DNA of 60,000 bases from Hydractinia symbiolongicarpus. Taxonomy: Eukaryota; Cnidaria; Hydrozoa; Anthoathecata; Hydractiniidae. Shown in pieces: positions 21,830 through 33,273 of the stretch. The translations under genes were made by a program, and so were the position numbers. How positions within the stretch are numbered: the stretch's first letter is position 1; every line of letters begins with the position of its first letter. Below the pieces are notes generated by a model that was not told the DNA's origin, searched no databases, and was given only the letters and a program-made list of their open reading frames with translations. The stretch is from assembly GCF_029227915.1 (NCBI RefSeq), contig NC_079878.1, positions 11,968,001 through 12,028,000 of the forward strand. The letters are read 5' to 3'.

Positions 21830-21990
21830 TTTTGAGAAATATTTTCTCTTTTTTCAGGAAACATTTTTACCATTTCGAAAAAGATTTTTCTTTTTTGGAA
21901 GAGTATTTTACCATTTTCACCATTTTGAAAAAGATTTTCACCATTTTGAAAAAGATTTTCACTTATTTCGGGAAAGATTTTTTGCACCAA
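21830..21990. repeat. Modular repeat block 3
   Basis: Repeated CATTTTGAAAAAGATTTTCAC and related words precede TTTTTTGCACCAATCGGCTTC. The last segment is the reverse complement of the start of block 1 (GAAGCCGATAGGTGCAAAA). Open frames on both strands follow from the repetition. Confidence 0.6.
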
Positions 21991-22384
21991 TCGGCTTCTG
22001 TACAACTTCCTGCTTCCTAAATAAAGCAGGAAGAGAATTCTAAAACCAAGTGTAGAATGAATGTTGTGAGCTAAAAATGATGGCATTCACAGTTTTGCTC
22101 CCTGGGTTTCTTTAATTTTTCTCCAAACCTCTTTTCACTTTCTGAATGTGTTTCTTTAAAATTTAACATGACACACAGGCGTGGTTGTTAAGTTTTCACC
22201 TGGCGTCGTGCATCATATAGCGCAACTAAATTAATTTAGATGTGCGATCATTATGACACACCTCAATTTTTCTCAGGTTGATGGTTTTAAACCTTATCGA
22301 ATGATTTAGGTAAGCTTAGCAAATTTTATCATTAAATTAATTATTTTATTTTGAAAGCCTATTTATTTAATCAATTTCTTTTTA

Positions 22385-23064
22385 CACGAGGGTGCCAACT
22401 CGCCGCAAAACCCACTGGGGCTGTCGGCAACTTCCAGCGTTTTTTAAAAAAACTCAAAGTTTAGCCCGGAGAAACCCGAATCAACCTGAAACAACATTTT
22501 TTTAAACATTTATTACCATGATGTGTAATTTATTCTTTTAATGTTGAGCAGTGGTAGTGGATGTTAGACTTAAACCTCTGGTTATGACGGAGGGTTAGTA
22601 AACGAAATAATGATGCGTATATTTATATTAACATAAACGTCTGTCTTCTGTGTAAAGGAAGTCCGTAGATACTTTACAGTACAGCTACCGCGACGTTATA
22701 GCGCATTATTTGCATATCGGCACATAATGGCATGGTGAAGGCACCCAATACCAAACATAAACATTATGGTAGACTAATAGTCATATACTTAACAGTGGAA
22801 GTTCTGAAAAAACTGTTTTTATCTCATTTATTTGGTAAATATAGTTGTAATAAAATCCCACAAATATAATAAACTGAGAGTAAAACGACAAAATAGCACC
22901 TTCCTCTCTTCGCAACAAAATTTATATGAGAACAATGAGCCTCCCATGCATTACATTTCAGGCGGTTTCGGACGGGCCCAGGCTTTTCTGTGTGGTTACA
23001 GACGAGAACCTTGAAAAAACGCCCACGGACGCCCTAACATATACGGCGAGTCGGCACCCTCGTG
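22385..23064. mobile_element. 680-bp element with 21-bp terminal inverted repeats
   Basis: The ends are CACGAGGGTGCCAACTCGCC and, on the other strand, CACGAGGGTGCCGACTCGCC: about 20 of 21 positions agree. TTTTTA flanks both sides (22379-22384 and 23065-23070) and may be a 6-bp target duplication, although it is low in complexity. The interior holds a small non-coding-looking GC-richer patch near 22960-23030. Superfamily not assigned. Confidence 0.68.
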
Positions 23065-23214
23065 TTTTTACTTGTGGCTGAACTAATTATAACAATGTAA
23101 ACAATGTAAAACATACGTTGTTTTAGATGTTTTGCTAATGTTAGCAGTAGCTACATATAGAAAAAAAATTTGCTGAAAGTTAGTTTATTCGCTGCCTGTA
23201 AGGAGTAGAGGTTA

Positions 23215-23520
23215 AAACGCTGATCAAAATAATGTATAGGTTCATATGTTCTCGACTAAAGCCTAAGGGGAGGGGGGAGTTGAAAAGACCCACGAAAACC
23301 CCTAAAAAAAAGAGATATTGAGGATTCAAGGTTTTTTGATGACATAATAAACCTGTTTAATCCGAAACAGATTCAGGGACCCAGGTTTAGGAAACTTACC
23401 CAATTTGGTCCCTAGTTACCTGTGCAGTGAAAAATGACTGAGGTCACCATCTCGTTTCCAATTTATTTGGCCTCAAAGTTTTAAGTGCATTGTAATTGTT
23501 TCACCTGATCGGACCTCTAA
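23215..23520 (+). repeat. Interspersed repeat family A, copy 1
   Basis: Shares an ordered series of words with 27205-27475: AAGAGATATTG, CCCAATTTGGT, TAGTTACC, TGACT, and a GGCCT...GCAATG-type end. The two copies are colinear but diverged, so this is an old family of unknown class. Confidence 0.55.
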
Positions 23521-24142
23521 TCATGACTGGCGCGTAGAATCATTGCAGGTTTTGATAAAAATAATCTGCCATTTTTCAATGGTGTTAAAATATTTGTTTA
23601 CTGCTTGTTACGGAGAAGAAGTTTTGAGAATTATTCTAAAAAATTTTTCAACACCTATAAGGGACGATCTCCACAATCGTTTCACATTTCATACAAACTG
23701 AAATGATTATGATCGTTTTGAGATCGTATCATAAATTTTTAAAATCATTTACAGATCGTTTCATGAAATGAAGGTGAAACGATTGAATTTTATTTGAAAC
23801 AAAAAGCTTAACAATGATACGGAGTGGAAGCAAATGGGATACGAATGGGAAACGATTCGGAAACTATTTTTAAACGAATGCAGAAAATACTTTTAAAATG
23901 AATTTTCGAAAATAATTCTGAAGCGAATTGTTCTCCCAAAACAATTAAAAGACAATCAAAAAGGTGATAAATTAATTGAAAAATTAATTTTTAGACATTC
24001 CTTTCTCACTTCAACAGGCGTCACAAAAATATGCACGAAACTTTCATTGAAACGTAGTTTCGAAACCAACTATGACTATATTTGATCTTGTTTTAATAGT
24101 TTTTTTTAAAAAAAACTACAGCAACAATCCCTTTTTAATGGG

Positions 24143-24305
24143 TTTTAACGATCTCTGACAATGTTTGCGTTTCTTACGATCGCGTTTTGATAATTTTAAA
24201 CGATCCACAGCGATGTTATATCTTCCTACGGTCCCATTTTTATGGTTTTTTAACGATCTACGCCGATGTTTTAGCTTTTCACATTACAGATCGTTTAGAA
24301 ATTAT
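24143..24305 (+). repeat. Three copies of a 52-53-bp repeat (AACGATC family)
   Basis: TTTAACGATCTCTGACAATG, AACGATCCACAGCGATG and AACGATCTACGCCGATG start near 24147, 24199 and 24252. They lie within a wider zone (about 23660-24540) unusually dense in ACGAT/ATCGT words. Confidence 0.6.
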
Positions 24306-24560
24306 CTAAACACGATCGTAGGAAGGGAAAATATTGCCGTAGATTTGATATATATAGGTATTTTAAATAATTTAATAATAAAACTTCTTTAGAAATCAGG
24401 GCGGATGATAAACATAATAATGATAATGGTGCTAAATTTGAAGCGATTTTGAACGATTTGTACTGAAACGATTTAACAAGCTGTTGAAACGAATTGATTT
24501 TGATATTGTGAGATGATTAAGATCGTAATGTTTATATCTTTTACGAAATAGTGTTTGTAT

Positions 24561-24600
24561 GACTTAATAATGGCCGTATAGGCCGAAATGTTGTCAATAT
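24561..24600 (+). other. Degenerate Penelope/hammerhead-like motif
   Basis: GGCCGTATAGGCCGAAATG is preceded by CTTAATAAT. In Penelope-like elements a hammerhead core reads CTGATGA, a short stem, GAAA. Here the stem GGCC/GGCC and the GAAA are present, but the CTGATGA box is degraded. It is probably a remnant and not a ribozyme. Confidence 0.3.
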
Positions 24601-25099
24601 ATTTAATTGATGAAACTGGTGATATATACACACCAGTATCTCCAACATAAATTAATAATTTTTTATTTTTTTAAGCCTGCAACTGAAATTGTTTCTTCCG
24701 TATCTAATCTGTTTCCACATCTATTTTTACAAATAGTAGATTGTTAGTAATATTCATGATGATGCTTATTCGCTAATCTAAATGTCTGGAACTAAAACAA
24801 AATATTAGGAAAAAGTAAGTACGTAAAATGAAGTAAAAACAAAATACTACGAAACAAAAAGCAAAAGACAACTAAGTCAAAAATTGTCACTTCCAGCCTA
24901 TTTTAAAGTCAGAAATTAAAAATTTCACAAAAGCCTCCTTTATTTTTGGAAATGATCTCATATTGTGCATGATACACGATCCTTGATGTTAAAATATACC
25001 TTTTTCACTATATATACTGTATGTGGATTTCTAAAATTTCCTTTCTGTCCACATCCATACTTAAAGTGTGCTGCATAATTAATTACATGAAAATATATA

Positions 25100-25413
25100 T
25101 CATCATCATCATCATTCTCGGCTTAACGTCCGTTTCCATGCTAGCATGGGTTGGACGGGGTATATTAATGACCCTCTTCCAATCTGATATAGACTGTGTT
25201 AGATCTAAACTCAACTTCCTCTGTATCAAGTCTGTCCTTATAACCTCCTGCCAAGTCTTTCTCGGTCTGCCTCTGTGCTTTGCCCCAGGAACTATCAAGT
25301 CTCTGCACTTTCTTACCCAATTATCCTCCTCCATTCTTTCCAAGTGCCCCAGCCAATTCAATCTTCTTATCTGGATAACATCTTCAATTCTACAGAGACT
25401 TATGTTAAACTCA
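25100..25413 (-). mobile_element. LINE 3'-end fragment
   Basis: On the minus strand this encodes [17 protein letters not shown] and [15 protein letters not shown], the C-terminal tail of a LINE reverse transcriptase. It then has the non-coding end with the palindrome-like CCATGCTAGCATGG-type word (here ATGCTAGCATGGG) and a (GAT)n tail. It is closely similar to the copy at 27626-28335. This is a 5'-truncated insertion just upstream of ACSF3. Confidence 0.85.
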
Positions 25414-25923
25414 CAATATGTGTATGACTAACCTGTAGGTTATCTTCACAGTTCTCCTAATAACGCAACACCAAATAAACCCAATTGATTTACACACAAC
25501 ACAATATATACCACTATTATAAAAACAATGATTTCACCAGCAAGATTGGTTCAACACAAGTAAACCCCACCACCAATTGATTCTTATTAGTAATCGCCTA
25601 GAATGGAAGATTAACAACTTAGCCTGCTTCTTAGCATGATATATGAGTTTTAGTAATGAACACATATGTTTAATAATAAACGTGTTGGTGGGAACTAGGC
25701 TTCATGGTTAAACTATGTCCACTCATCACATAATAAACTAAGAACTTTACCAAATATTAATAAAAAAAATAAGACATTTATGTTCACAATTCATTTCTAC
25801 TGACAATAAGCGATAAAACTTGCATTCTGTTGCACTCATTGTATGTAAGTTTAGAGTTATATTATATTATGTTATTATTTTGTTTTATCTTTAAAAAAAA
25901 TTTTGTTTTAGTTAAATTATACA

Positions 25924-28900
25924 ATGTTACTACAGCATGCAAAGTACATCACTTTAAAACTTCATTCAATATCATTCCATATTACTGGCACAAAAAAGAT
26001 GTTGCATCGTACCATGGTCATTCCACCCTTTTTACGTGTTATCCAAGAAAAGTATCAAGACAAACTTGCAATAAGAGATTCTTATGGCGTACATACATAT
26101 GAGGACATTTTAACATACAGCAAGCTTATATCTCAAAATATACTGACGTTGGCTGATAAAAATAGGCAATTGAATCACAAAACTGGATTGCTATCTGGCG
26201 AAAGAATTGCGTTTCTATGTTCCAATGATGTAATGTACACATCAATTCAGTGGGCAATATGGATGAGTGGTGGTATGGCTGTACCATTAGCAAAATCACA
26301 CCCTCAAAGTGAACTTGACTATGTTATTAATGACTCTCAAGCTTCTTTAATCTTATCAAACACACAGAGCAATGAAAGAATATTGCCTCTGGCTAAAAAA
26401 TACAATCTGCACACTATAAACATCGATGGTGGATTGTTTAAGGACATCACAGAGAAACATTTATTGCAAAACTATGTTCGCATAACAGGTTTGGATTCAG
26501 ATATTAACATCCGAAAAGATGAAGCAGAGACTTTTCAGGATAAGTGGAGTGCTGTGGATTGGGAAAAGAGAAACGCCATGTTGATTTACACAAGTGGTAC
26601 TACTGGTAGGCCAAAAGGCGTTGTTGTGACCTTTTCTTCCCTTCAAGCGCAAATCAAAACTATTGTTGACACATGGGGTATGACTTCCTCTGATGTTACC
26701 TTACATGTTCTTCCTCTGCATCATGTGCATGGTGTTGTCAATGCACTTGCTTGTCCACTTTGGTCAGGTGGATCTTGTCTAATGTTGTCGGAATTTGCTG
26801 TTGAAAAGGTATGAAAAAATATAGCCTTGCAATTTTCTTTTTATTTATTGTAACTTTTTTAAAACAAATTTTTACAAGTAGTGATCATTAAATATTGTGA
26901 ATTTCAAATATTTATTTTGGATAATCATGAAAAAAAGAATGTTTTTCCATTTTAATTAATTTCAAAATAAAAGGTAATAATTTCATTTCAAATAAGGGTG
27001 CAACTCTAATTTGAAAAAATAAAGATTTACTTCCTTTGTTGACTAGCAGAGTATTGCTGATTTAAGTAAAATGTAGGTTGATAGAGGCCTGTGCTAGGAG
27101 TTTTATGTATTAATAGTCAATAAGGCCAGTGGAAAATCCACTTAGGCAGAAAACCAATGACGTCAGCAGTGCATAGACAAAAATTTATTTAAAAAACTTT
27201 TTTAGCCGTTGCCTCTATTGTGTAGAGCTTATATATAGGCTCATGTGCTTTTGACAAACAGTTAAAGAGATATTGGGCTTTAAAGGTATTTCAATGACTT
27301 CATCAATCTGTTGGTTCCAAAATGGTAGTATAACACAGCTTTGGAGAGCTTGCCCAATTTGGTTCTCAGTGGCCCTTAGTTACCCATGCAAGAGATGACT
27401 CAGTTATTTTCAGCCTTTTTAAAAAATATAAGGCCTTAAACATAAAAGTACAATGCAATAACTTGGTTAATTTTTTTGTCCGGTTAAAATGAAATAGAAG
27501 AATAATGATTAGGTGGATATGTAATGATAGTTTAAAAGATAGAAAAAGTTTAGATGCATTATGAAGAAAGCTGAGTTTTCTTAGCATTAGTATTAGTGGA
27601 AGGTTAAGAGCTGACATTCAGTTTGTATGCAAGCGTTGCAAAGGTGAGATTATAGAGAATGAAGTATTTCCAGCTTTAATGATGTACAACAGTGGCTCGT
27701 TAGAGATAGTTGAGAACTTCTGTTACTTGGGTGATATGTTGGGCAGTGAAGGGGGTGTTGGAAGAAGTGTTACTTGCAGGATAGGTTCTGCTTGGAAAAA
27801 GTTCAGAGAGTTACTTCCTTTGTTGACTGCCAGAGTCCTGTCAATTGAGGTAAAAGGTAGGTTGTATGAGGCCTGTGTAAGAAGTGTTATGTCGTACGGT
27901 AGTGAGACATTGGCAGTGAAGCAGGAAGATCTTGACTGTTTAGAAAGGAATAATATGAGAATGGTTAGGTGGATGTGTAACGCCAGTCTGAGAGACAGAA
28001 AGAGTTCAGATGAGTTAAGAAGCAGGCTAAGTCTCCGTAGAATTAAAGATGTTATCCAGATAAGAAGATTGAATTGGCTGGGGCACTTTGAAAGAATGGA
28101 GGAGGATAATTGGGTAAGAAAGTATAGAGACTGGATAGTTCCTGGGGCAAAGCCCAGAGGCAGACCAAGAAAGACTTGGCAGGAGGTTATAAGGACAGAC
28201 TTGATACAGAGGAAGTTGAGTTTAGATCTAACACAGTCTAGATCAGATTGGAAGAGGGTCATTAATATAACCCGTCCAACCCATGCTAGCATGGAAAACG
28301 GACGTTAAGCCGAGAATGATGATGATGATGATGAGAGGAGTTAAATCCAGATAAGAAGATTGAGTTTGTTAGGACATATGCAAAAAATGGATAATTGGGT
28401 AAGAAAGGTAGAATTGATAGTTCCTGGTGCAAAGCTTAAAGGTAGACTTGGCAGGAAGACAAACTTGATTTAAACGAATTTGAGTTTAGAACTACCATGG
28501 TCTAGATCAGAATGAGAGAATGTCTTTAATACACCCCATAATATACCCATGCTAGCATGGAAAATGGTAGTAGGCCTATGATGTTAAGACATCAGAAATT
28601 TTCTTTCCCTTAGGTATAATATTAAAGAATTCTTTTCCAAGACACACAAAACCTTCATTATCAGTATTTATATTTATGCTTAAAGTACGAAAATAAAGAC
28701 ATAAAAGAATGGGCAATCTACAGTTCTTCTTGTATTCGGTTTATTAAATGATTACTCTGTGTAACAACCACCTTTATGACTCTGCTAACAGTGGGAAATT
28801 TCAAAACCAAATGAGCAACATGACCTTTATAAAACAACCAGATTTTGATCTTTCATTACTTATTTATGAGAATACTGTAATGTTATTTCTGCTAAATTTA

Positions 28901-31719
28901 TTTTTCATAATACTAGATCTAGTTTTTACCAAAAATAATAAAACACTACTGTTAGAGTGTATTCAGTTCTGACCAGTCCATCAGTAAATAAATAAAATAA
29001 ATATATGTGCAACAAAAATTCCAATGCATAATGAAAAATTCTATAGGTATCACCCACAGTACATATTTGCATATCTTATCACATTGCATACCTCATGATC
29101 TCATTGTAAGCTTGCACTGGTGTGCATTTCACTTGCTGCCACTAACGATTAGAGTAGAAGAATTGTGTCAAAGTTCCATGTTCAACTGCTGCTTGACTGA
29201 AGTCTACAAAACTAAAAAAAATTTGCCAAAACACCAATTCTCAAAGAAAAAATAAAATTGGGATTGATTTTTTCGTAAAGTTAACTGCTGCAACTTGACC
29301 TGTCTAATTTTCCTGAAGCTTGGAAACAACATTTTTGGCATGGTTAATAAAGTTGCAAGGAAAAACAATAAAATTGTAGAACTTATCTTTATGTTGCAAG
29401 CTACAACCAGCCTGTCTAGTTCAAGTTCTTCCCTATTATCGATATTAAATGCCATTCTCTGCCTGCTTTGTTAATACATATGCATACATGTTCACAATTG
29501 CAAAATTTCTATATAAAATTAGAAAGATTGAAATCGCTCTGTCCAGTAACCAATTATTTTAAAGAAAGCAAGCAAATATTAAAAACTAGGCTTTCTCTAT
29601 AAAAAATACCTTTTGCATGTATTCCTAAATAGGGTTAATAATGTTCTTTAAATGTTTCTTTGTATGTTTAACTAAACACTTTAGGTGTGGAACCACCTTT
29701 TGCAAGATGATAATGTAAATGTTTTCCATGCAGTTCCAACCATCTATGTAAAGTTGATTGAACACTACAAAAAGAATTTCACGTCTGCTGCGCAAAGAAA
29801 TCATATTCGGAAAAGATTGCAGGAGAAAATGAGGTTTGTAGATTCATGTAAAATTGGAAATACAACAAGACAAATAATGTAAAACGGCTTATCATACTAA
29901 CATTACCAATCATTAAATTGATCCAAAGAATTGCCTTTCTGTAAAACTACTCAGGAAGGTAAAGAAATTTTAGTTAAACTTAGCAGTGAATTAGTGATCT
30001 ATAGCATTAGAGATTAGTTAGCCAAGATATTTAATTCGGCGAATTCATCACCATTAAAAATTATTATCCGTATTCAATAATTATTATTCGTTAATTATTT
30101 GTTAAAAATTATTGGTGTAAAAGTTTACATGAATAACTGCAAAGGTTTGTTAGTGCCTAAATCTGGATGTAGATCAGCAAAGAAAGTTTGAGTCAGTTTA
30201 GCCAATTGCTTTTAATAATGCATGAAAACCATTGATGTTAAATTGCAGACAAAAAAGCAATCATGAGTGCATTTTTTCTTTTCTTTCTCTAGTTGTTCTT
30301 CTGGTTTCTTGATAGGGTAATGATAAGTGGTTCAGCAGCTTTACCACAGCCAATACTTAATAAGTGGAAGGAAATAACAGGACATGTTCTTTTGGAAAGA
30401 TATGGTATGACAGAGATTGGCATGGCCCTTACAAATCCACTAGAAGGGAAAAGGACGCCAGGTGATTTTAATTTGGAGAAGAATTAAAAATTTAAAAAAA
30501 TGTCCACTGCATATTTTATATAGAATTTTGATGATGATGATGATGATCGTCATCATCATTCTTGGCTTAATGTCTGTTTTCCATGCTAGCATAAGTTGGA
30601 CAGGGTATATTAATGACCCACTTGGGTGAAAAGGTGTTTTAACAAATTTTATTTCACTTGAAGTTTCACTTCAAAATTTTAGCAATCACTGACCATAGCA
30701 GTAAGAATAAAACACCATAAATTGAATTTTGCTGTATTTTAATCTGCAGATAAAAAATTACTTCACAAAAAATATTTTAATTCACATTGCATTTATTTAA
30801 ATGGAGATAGTAAGCTATGAAATTTCTTCTCACATTGTATTCTTTTCTTGTGTTTTTACAGGAGCTGTAGGGAAACCTTTTCCCACTGTCGAGGTCAAAC
30901 TTATGTCTGCAGATAATAAAATGGTTGTTCAAGGTGATAGCAAACAAATTAGCGTAAATTCATCTATCGAAGAAAAAATTGGTCAGTTATTTGTGAAGGG
31001 TCCGTCTGTGTTTAAAGAATATTGGAACAAACCTGAAGCAACACAGGAAGTGTTTAATGAAGATGGTTGGTTTATGACAGGTATGTTGGGTGACTTATTT
31101 GAATAAAAACTATAAAAAATTAAATTAAATTAAAAGTTGCTGTCGTACAGTACTATCTATAATAATTTTTATACCGCTAAAAGTATATACTAATGAATGC
31201 CACATGTGTTTGCAAGTGTTTCGAACTGTATTTGAGAAGTGTCTGAACATTTTAGGCCATTTTTAGGTAATGTTTTTCTGTTTTCCCACTTATAGTTTTG
31301 CAGTGTTGGTCTGAATAATTGGTCTGATTAAACTGAAATTTTTATTAGGTGACACAGTAATGTACGATGAAGAAAATTGTATTTTTCGTATTTTGGGTCG
31401 AACATCTGTTGACATTGTTAATAGCGGTGGTTACAAAATAAGTACATTAGACATAGAACGACATTTTCTTAGTCACGATAAAATCAAAGAAGTGGCTGTC
31501 GTTGGATTGCCAGACGAGACCTGGGGCCAATTAATTACAGCGATAGTTGTTCTAAATGAGGATTGCTTTTTCTCGTTAGAAGAAATGCACGACTGGGCAA
31601 AAGATAAAATGGCGTCATACCACATTCCTAAAAAGCTAAAGATTGTTGACAGTATCCCTCGTAATGCAATGGGGAAGGTAAACAAAAAAGAATTAATTCA
31701 GGAAATGTTTTCAGCTTAA
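25924..31719 (+). CDS. ACSF3: Malonyl-CoA/methylmalonyl-CoA synthetase, mitochondrial (ACSF3)
   Basis: Five exons join in frame to 589 codons: 25924-26808, 29685-29833, 30316-30461, 30862-31080, 31349-31719, all with GT-AG introns. The ANL-family motifs are in order: P-loop [11 protein letters not shown] (about 222-232), PLHHVHG (264-270), ERYGMTEIG (372-380), the GRTSVDI hinge in exon 5, and the catalytic lysine in RNAMGK (about 576). ACSF3 makes malonyl-CoA from malonate for mitochondrial fatty-acid synthesis and clears malonate (family knowledge). The first 31 residues are basic with no acidic residue, fitting a mitochondrial targeting peptide. An in-frame TAG at 25909 lies upstream, inside a TTTTGTTTTAG acceptor-like site, so a 5' UTR intron or leader trans-splicing is possible. 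Human ACSF3 is 576 residues. Confidence 0.95.
27028..28335 (+). mobile_element. Nested LINE 3' fragments in ACSF3 intron 1
   Basis: 27626-28335 contains about 209 open codons of LINE RT C-terminus: the phrases [50 protein letters not shown] and [10 protein letters not shown] are typical of RTE-like endonuclease-RTs. It ends in CCATGCTAGCATGG, ACGTTAAGCCGAGA and (GAT)n. Immediately before it an older copy of the same segment is recognisable at 27028-27113 and 27490-27625, split by another repeat. No endonuclease or RT core is present, so neither copy is autonomous. The insertions lie wholly in the intron, in the same orientation as the gene. Confidence 0.85.
27205..27475 (+). repeat. Interspersed repeat family A, copy 2
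   Basis: Colinear with 23215-23520 (words AAAGAGATATTG, GCCCAATTTGGT, TTAGTTACC, AAGGCCT). It interrupts the older LINE copy, so it inserted later than that copy. Confidence 0.55.
28340..28590 (+). mobile_element. Second, decayed LINE 3' fragment in tandem
   Basis: Directly after the (GAT)n tail the sequence repeats the last part of the same LINE in worn form (AGATAAGAAGATTGAG, AATTGGGTAAGAAAG, AGTTCCTGGTGCAAAGC, CCCATGCTAGCATGGAAAA). Three successive partial copies in one orientation suggest repeated targeting of the (GAT)n tail or a tandem duplication. Confidence 0.75.
30545..30622 (-). mobile_element. Short LINE 3'-end fragment in ACSF3 intron 3
   Basis: An (ATG)n/(ATC)n run followed by CTTGGCTTAATGTCTGTTTT, CCATGCTAGCATAAGTTGGA and ATTAATGACCC matches the last about 75 bp of the LINE on the opposite strand. 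The end word is diverged, so it is an old insertion. Confidence 0.7.
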
Positions 31720-31862
31720 AAAGTTTGTAAAGGTTATGTTGCGCACATTCTAAAGTCTGCCACAAGATTTTATTTATCAAAGTTTTAAAATTTAGAAATC
31801 CTGTCTTAGCAAAGAACATTATTTATTTTGTAGATTTTTATCAAGGGCTTATTTTTTATTTT

Positions 31863-31868
31863 AATAAA
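31863..31868 (+). terminator. Likely ACSF3 polyadenylation signal
   Basis: AATAAA lies about 145 bases after the ACSF3 stop codon, followed by a GT/T-containing stretch. It is the first canonical hexamer after the stop. Confidence 0.6.
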
Positions 31869-31869
31869 T

Positions 31870-33273
31870 GTGGTAGAATTATAAATCACTTTACGTATTT
31901 TAACTTTCCAGTTTTATTCAAAAAATAGATTTTCCAATGCAAAAAATCTTTAATGCATTTTTTAAAAAAAATGTAGCATACCATTGAAATACTTTTTAGT
32001 AAAAAATTTCATATAGTTATGTTTCATTCTTAATATTTACAATTAAAATTACCTGCTTACTTGACAAATTTTAAAGCAGGAATTTTCCAAACCATTTATT
32101 ATCTGGTGTCATCCACATAGTATGCATGCATTAGGTTCTTCAAAATTTAAATTCCTTTTCCCTTGCACACAAACGTAAGCTTTTGCTAAGACATACACTT
32201 GACATTTTGTTTATTAGATTTTTTTTTAGATTCGTCACAATTACTAAATCTATTTTTATTTTTACTACTGAAGTCAAATTTCCAATATAAAAAGAATGTT
32301 TGAAATATTTGTGAATGAAAAAATGTGCCAAACTTCTACTAATATATTTTATTGTTTCAAAAAATTTTATCAAGAAAATAAAGTAGTTTTGAGATTTTGT
32401 GATGCAAAAAGGGTATGCATGTACTTTGTCTTGACAATCCTCCTTCCATCTTTGGCTTGACCCTTTCTCTCCTTCTTTGTGAAGATGCAATGTAAATGCC
32501 CCTCTTTTCATTTATTGTTAAAATATTTGTTGTTGTTTTTTTTAAGCTGTTCGCTCTAAACTGACCTGCATTAATCTTTTATCTCTTTTTTGTCTGTATT
32601 ACAATTTGTTTTTACTAAACTTTTGTATGATAATTTTGTTGTTAGTTGAAATGTGTCGCTGGGGATAGTTCAAAACTGCCTTTTTGATATACACTGAGAA
32701 GTCAGAGGTTTTCGAAGGGTGAGGTGGGTGGAGGTGTGTTAATTATTAGTTAATAAACTTTAAGCCTTGTTAAGGCATGTTTGCATTTAGGTGTTATTGT
32801 TAGTATTCTTTTGTATGATAATTTTGTTTGGTTAAAAAAATGTCTTTTTAGCAGGAGAAAAATACTGTTACATTTTATCCAAATCCAGCAATTATTATGA
32901 AAAGCCAACTTTTTGGTATATCGGGCAATCAAAATTAACATGTGTCTTACAAAAGCTATTTTATTCCGTAACAATATTATGACACTTTCGCTTAGTTGGT
33001 TGATAATACACTTTGTAATTTTAAATATTAAGCATATGAAATCTTTTTTAAAGTTCAATAGAGAGTTTTTGTCTTTAAATCTTGATCCTAACTATTCAAA
33101 CTAAAAAGGATTTCATGTTTATTTTGCACACACTAAGTCTTTCTGACTTTCTCTTCTGTCATTGTTATGATTATTAAAAGTTGCGTATTTTTTTAAATCT
33201 TTATAAAATTACGTTTACATTTTTTATATATTTTCACTTAGTATAGAAATGTAAGAAAATAGATACAATAAAA
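31870..33273. other. Intergenic region between ACSF3 and CFAP70
   Basis: About 1.4 kb of AT-rich sequence between two genes on the same strand. The open frames are short, without domains. The CFAP70 promoter and 5' UTR should lie here, but I see no clear core-promoter element. An in-frame TAG lies 12 bases before the CFAP70 ATG. Confidence 0.5.

Noticed and set aside
27723-28292. Minus-strand open frame of 189 codons
   Set aside because: It is the antisense of the LINE reverse-transcriptase tail, which carries the recognisable protein motifs on the plus strand.
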